21,388 nt of DNA from Syntrophobacterales bacterium (GTDB lineage: Bacteria > Desulfobacterota > Syntrophorhabdia > Syntrophorhabdales > WCHB1-27): contig JADGQN010000023.1 of NCBI GenBank assembly GCA_017881765.1, positions 1 to 21,388 on the forward strand. Reading direction: 5' to 3'. Every line of letters begins with the position of its first letter. The first letter of the stretch is position 1. The notes under the pieces are model-generated. The model worked only from the letters and a program-made list of their open reading frames with translations, ran no database searches and was not told where the DNA came from. Below are positions 21,387 to 21,388 of this stretch, in pieces. The position numbers and the translations under genes were made by a program.

Positions 21387-21388
21387 TT

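Noticed and set aside
1..21388. CRISPR array, rRNA, integrase or transposase
   Set aside because: No regularly spaced repeat set with unique spacers, no rRNA-like sequence and no recombinase motif was found anywhere in the window.

Overview
The window looks like chromosomal DNA of a strict anaerobe, most likely an aromatic-degrading deltaproteobacterium (Desulfobacterota, Syntrophorhabdus-like). That is an inference from gene content: a 4-hydroxybenzoyl-CoA-reductase-like molybdenum flavoprotein, a resorcylate-decarboxylase-type amidohydrolase, a Tat-exported bis-MGD oxidoreductase with a four-cluster Fe-S partner, a periplasmic superoxide reductase, a SelB elongation factor and an outer-membrane PagL-like enzyme (so Gram-negative).

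Layout. Bases 1-3878 (+): the 3' end of a xanthine-dehydrogenase-family Mo subunit, its FAD subunit carrying a whole GltD-like NAD(P)H:Fe-S/flavin module inserted in the middle, then a metal-dependent decarboxylase/hydrolase. Bases 4101-9559 (-): a tightly packed operon, read right to left, of an SdhB-like Fe-S protein, a fumarate-reductase-like flavoprotein, then TctC, TctB and TctA of a tripartite tricarboxylate transporter; three of its four junctions are ATGA overlaps. A 482-base control region (9560-10041) separates it from a divergent pair (10042-12883, +) encoding the exported Mo oxidoreductase and its Fe-S subunit. Bases 12898-16145 (-): a Ser/Gln-rich protein of unknown function, a secreted DUF6599-like protein, a Tat-exported aldo/keto reductase with a C-terminal two-cluster ferredoxin domain, and a Tat-exported superoxide reductase. 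Bases 16331-18704 (+): a small winged-helix-like protein and selB, whose promoter lies so close to the ATG that the mRNA may be leaderless. Bases 18987-20624 (-): an ExeA/GspA-like ATPase and a secreted nuclease with a Zn-binding tail. Bases 20749-21276 (+): a PagL-like lipid A deacylase.

How the parts may work together (inference): the left end looks like a route for aromatic acids or their CoA esters in which the Mo enzyme exchanges electrons with NAD(P)H through the inserted module. The minus-strand operon couples uptake of an organic acid to a soluble flavin/Fe-S oxidoreductase, probably reducing or oxidising that same acid. The divergent Mo enzyme is periplasmic and lacks a membrane-anchor gene here. 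The superoxide reductase group is periplasmic oxygen defence.

The strongest points for a second look are the inserted GltD module in the FAD subunit (328-2760), the transporter/flavoprotein operon, the 16-base palindrome inside the Mo-oxidoreductase promoter, the possibly leaderless selB, and a symmetric 130-base palindromic element after selB. I see no CRISPR array, rRNA, tRNA or transposase gene.
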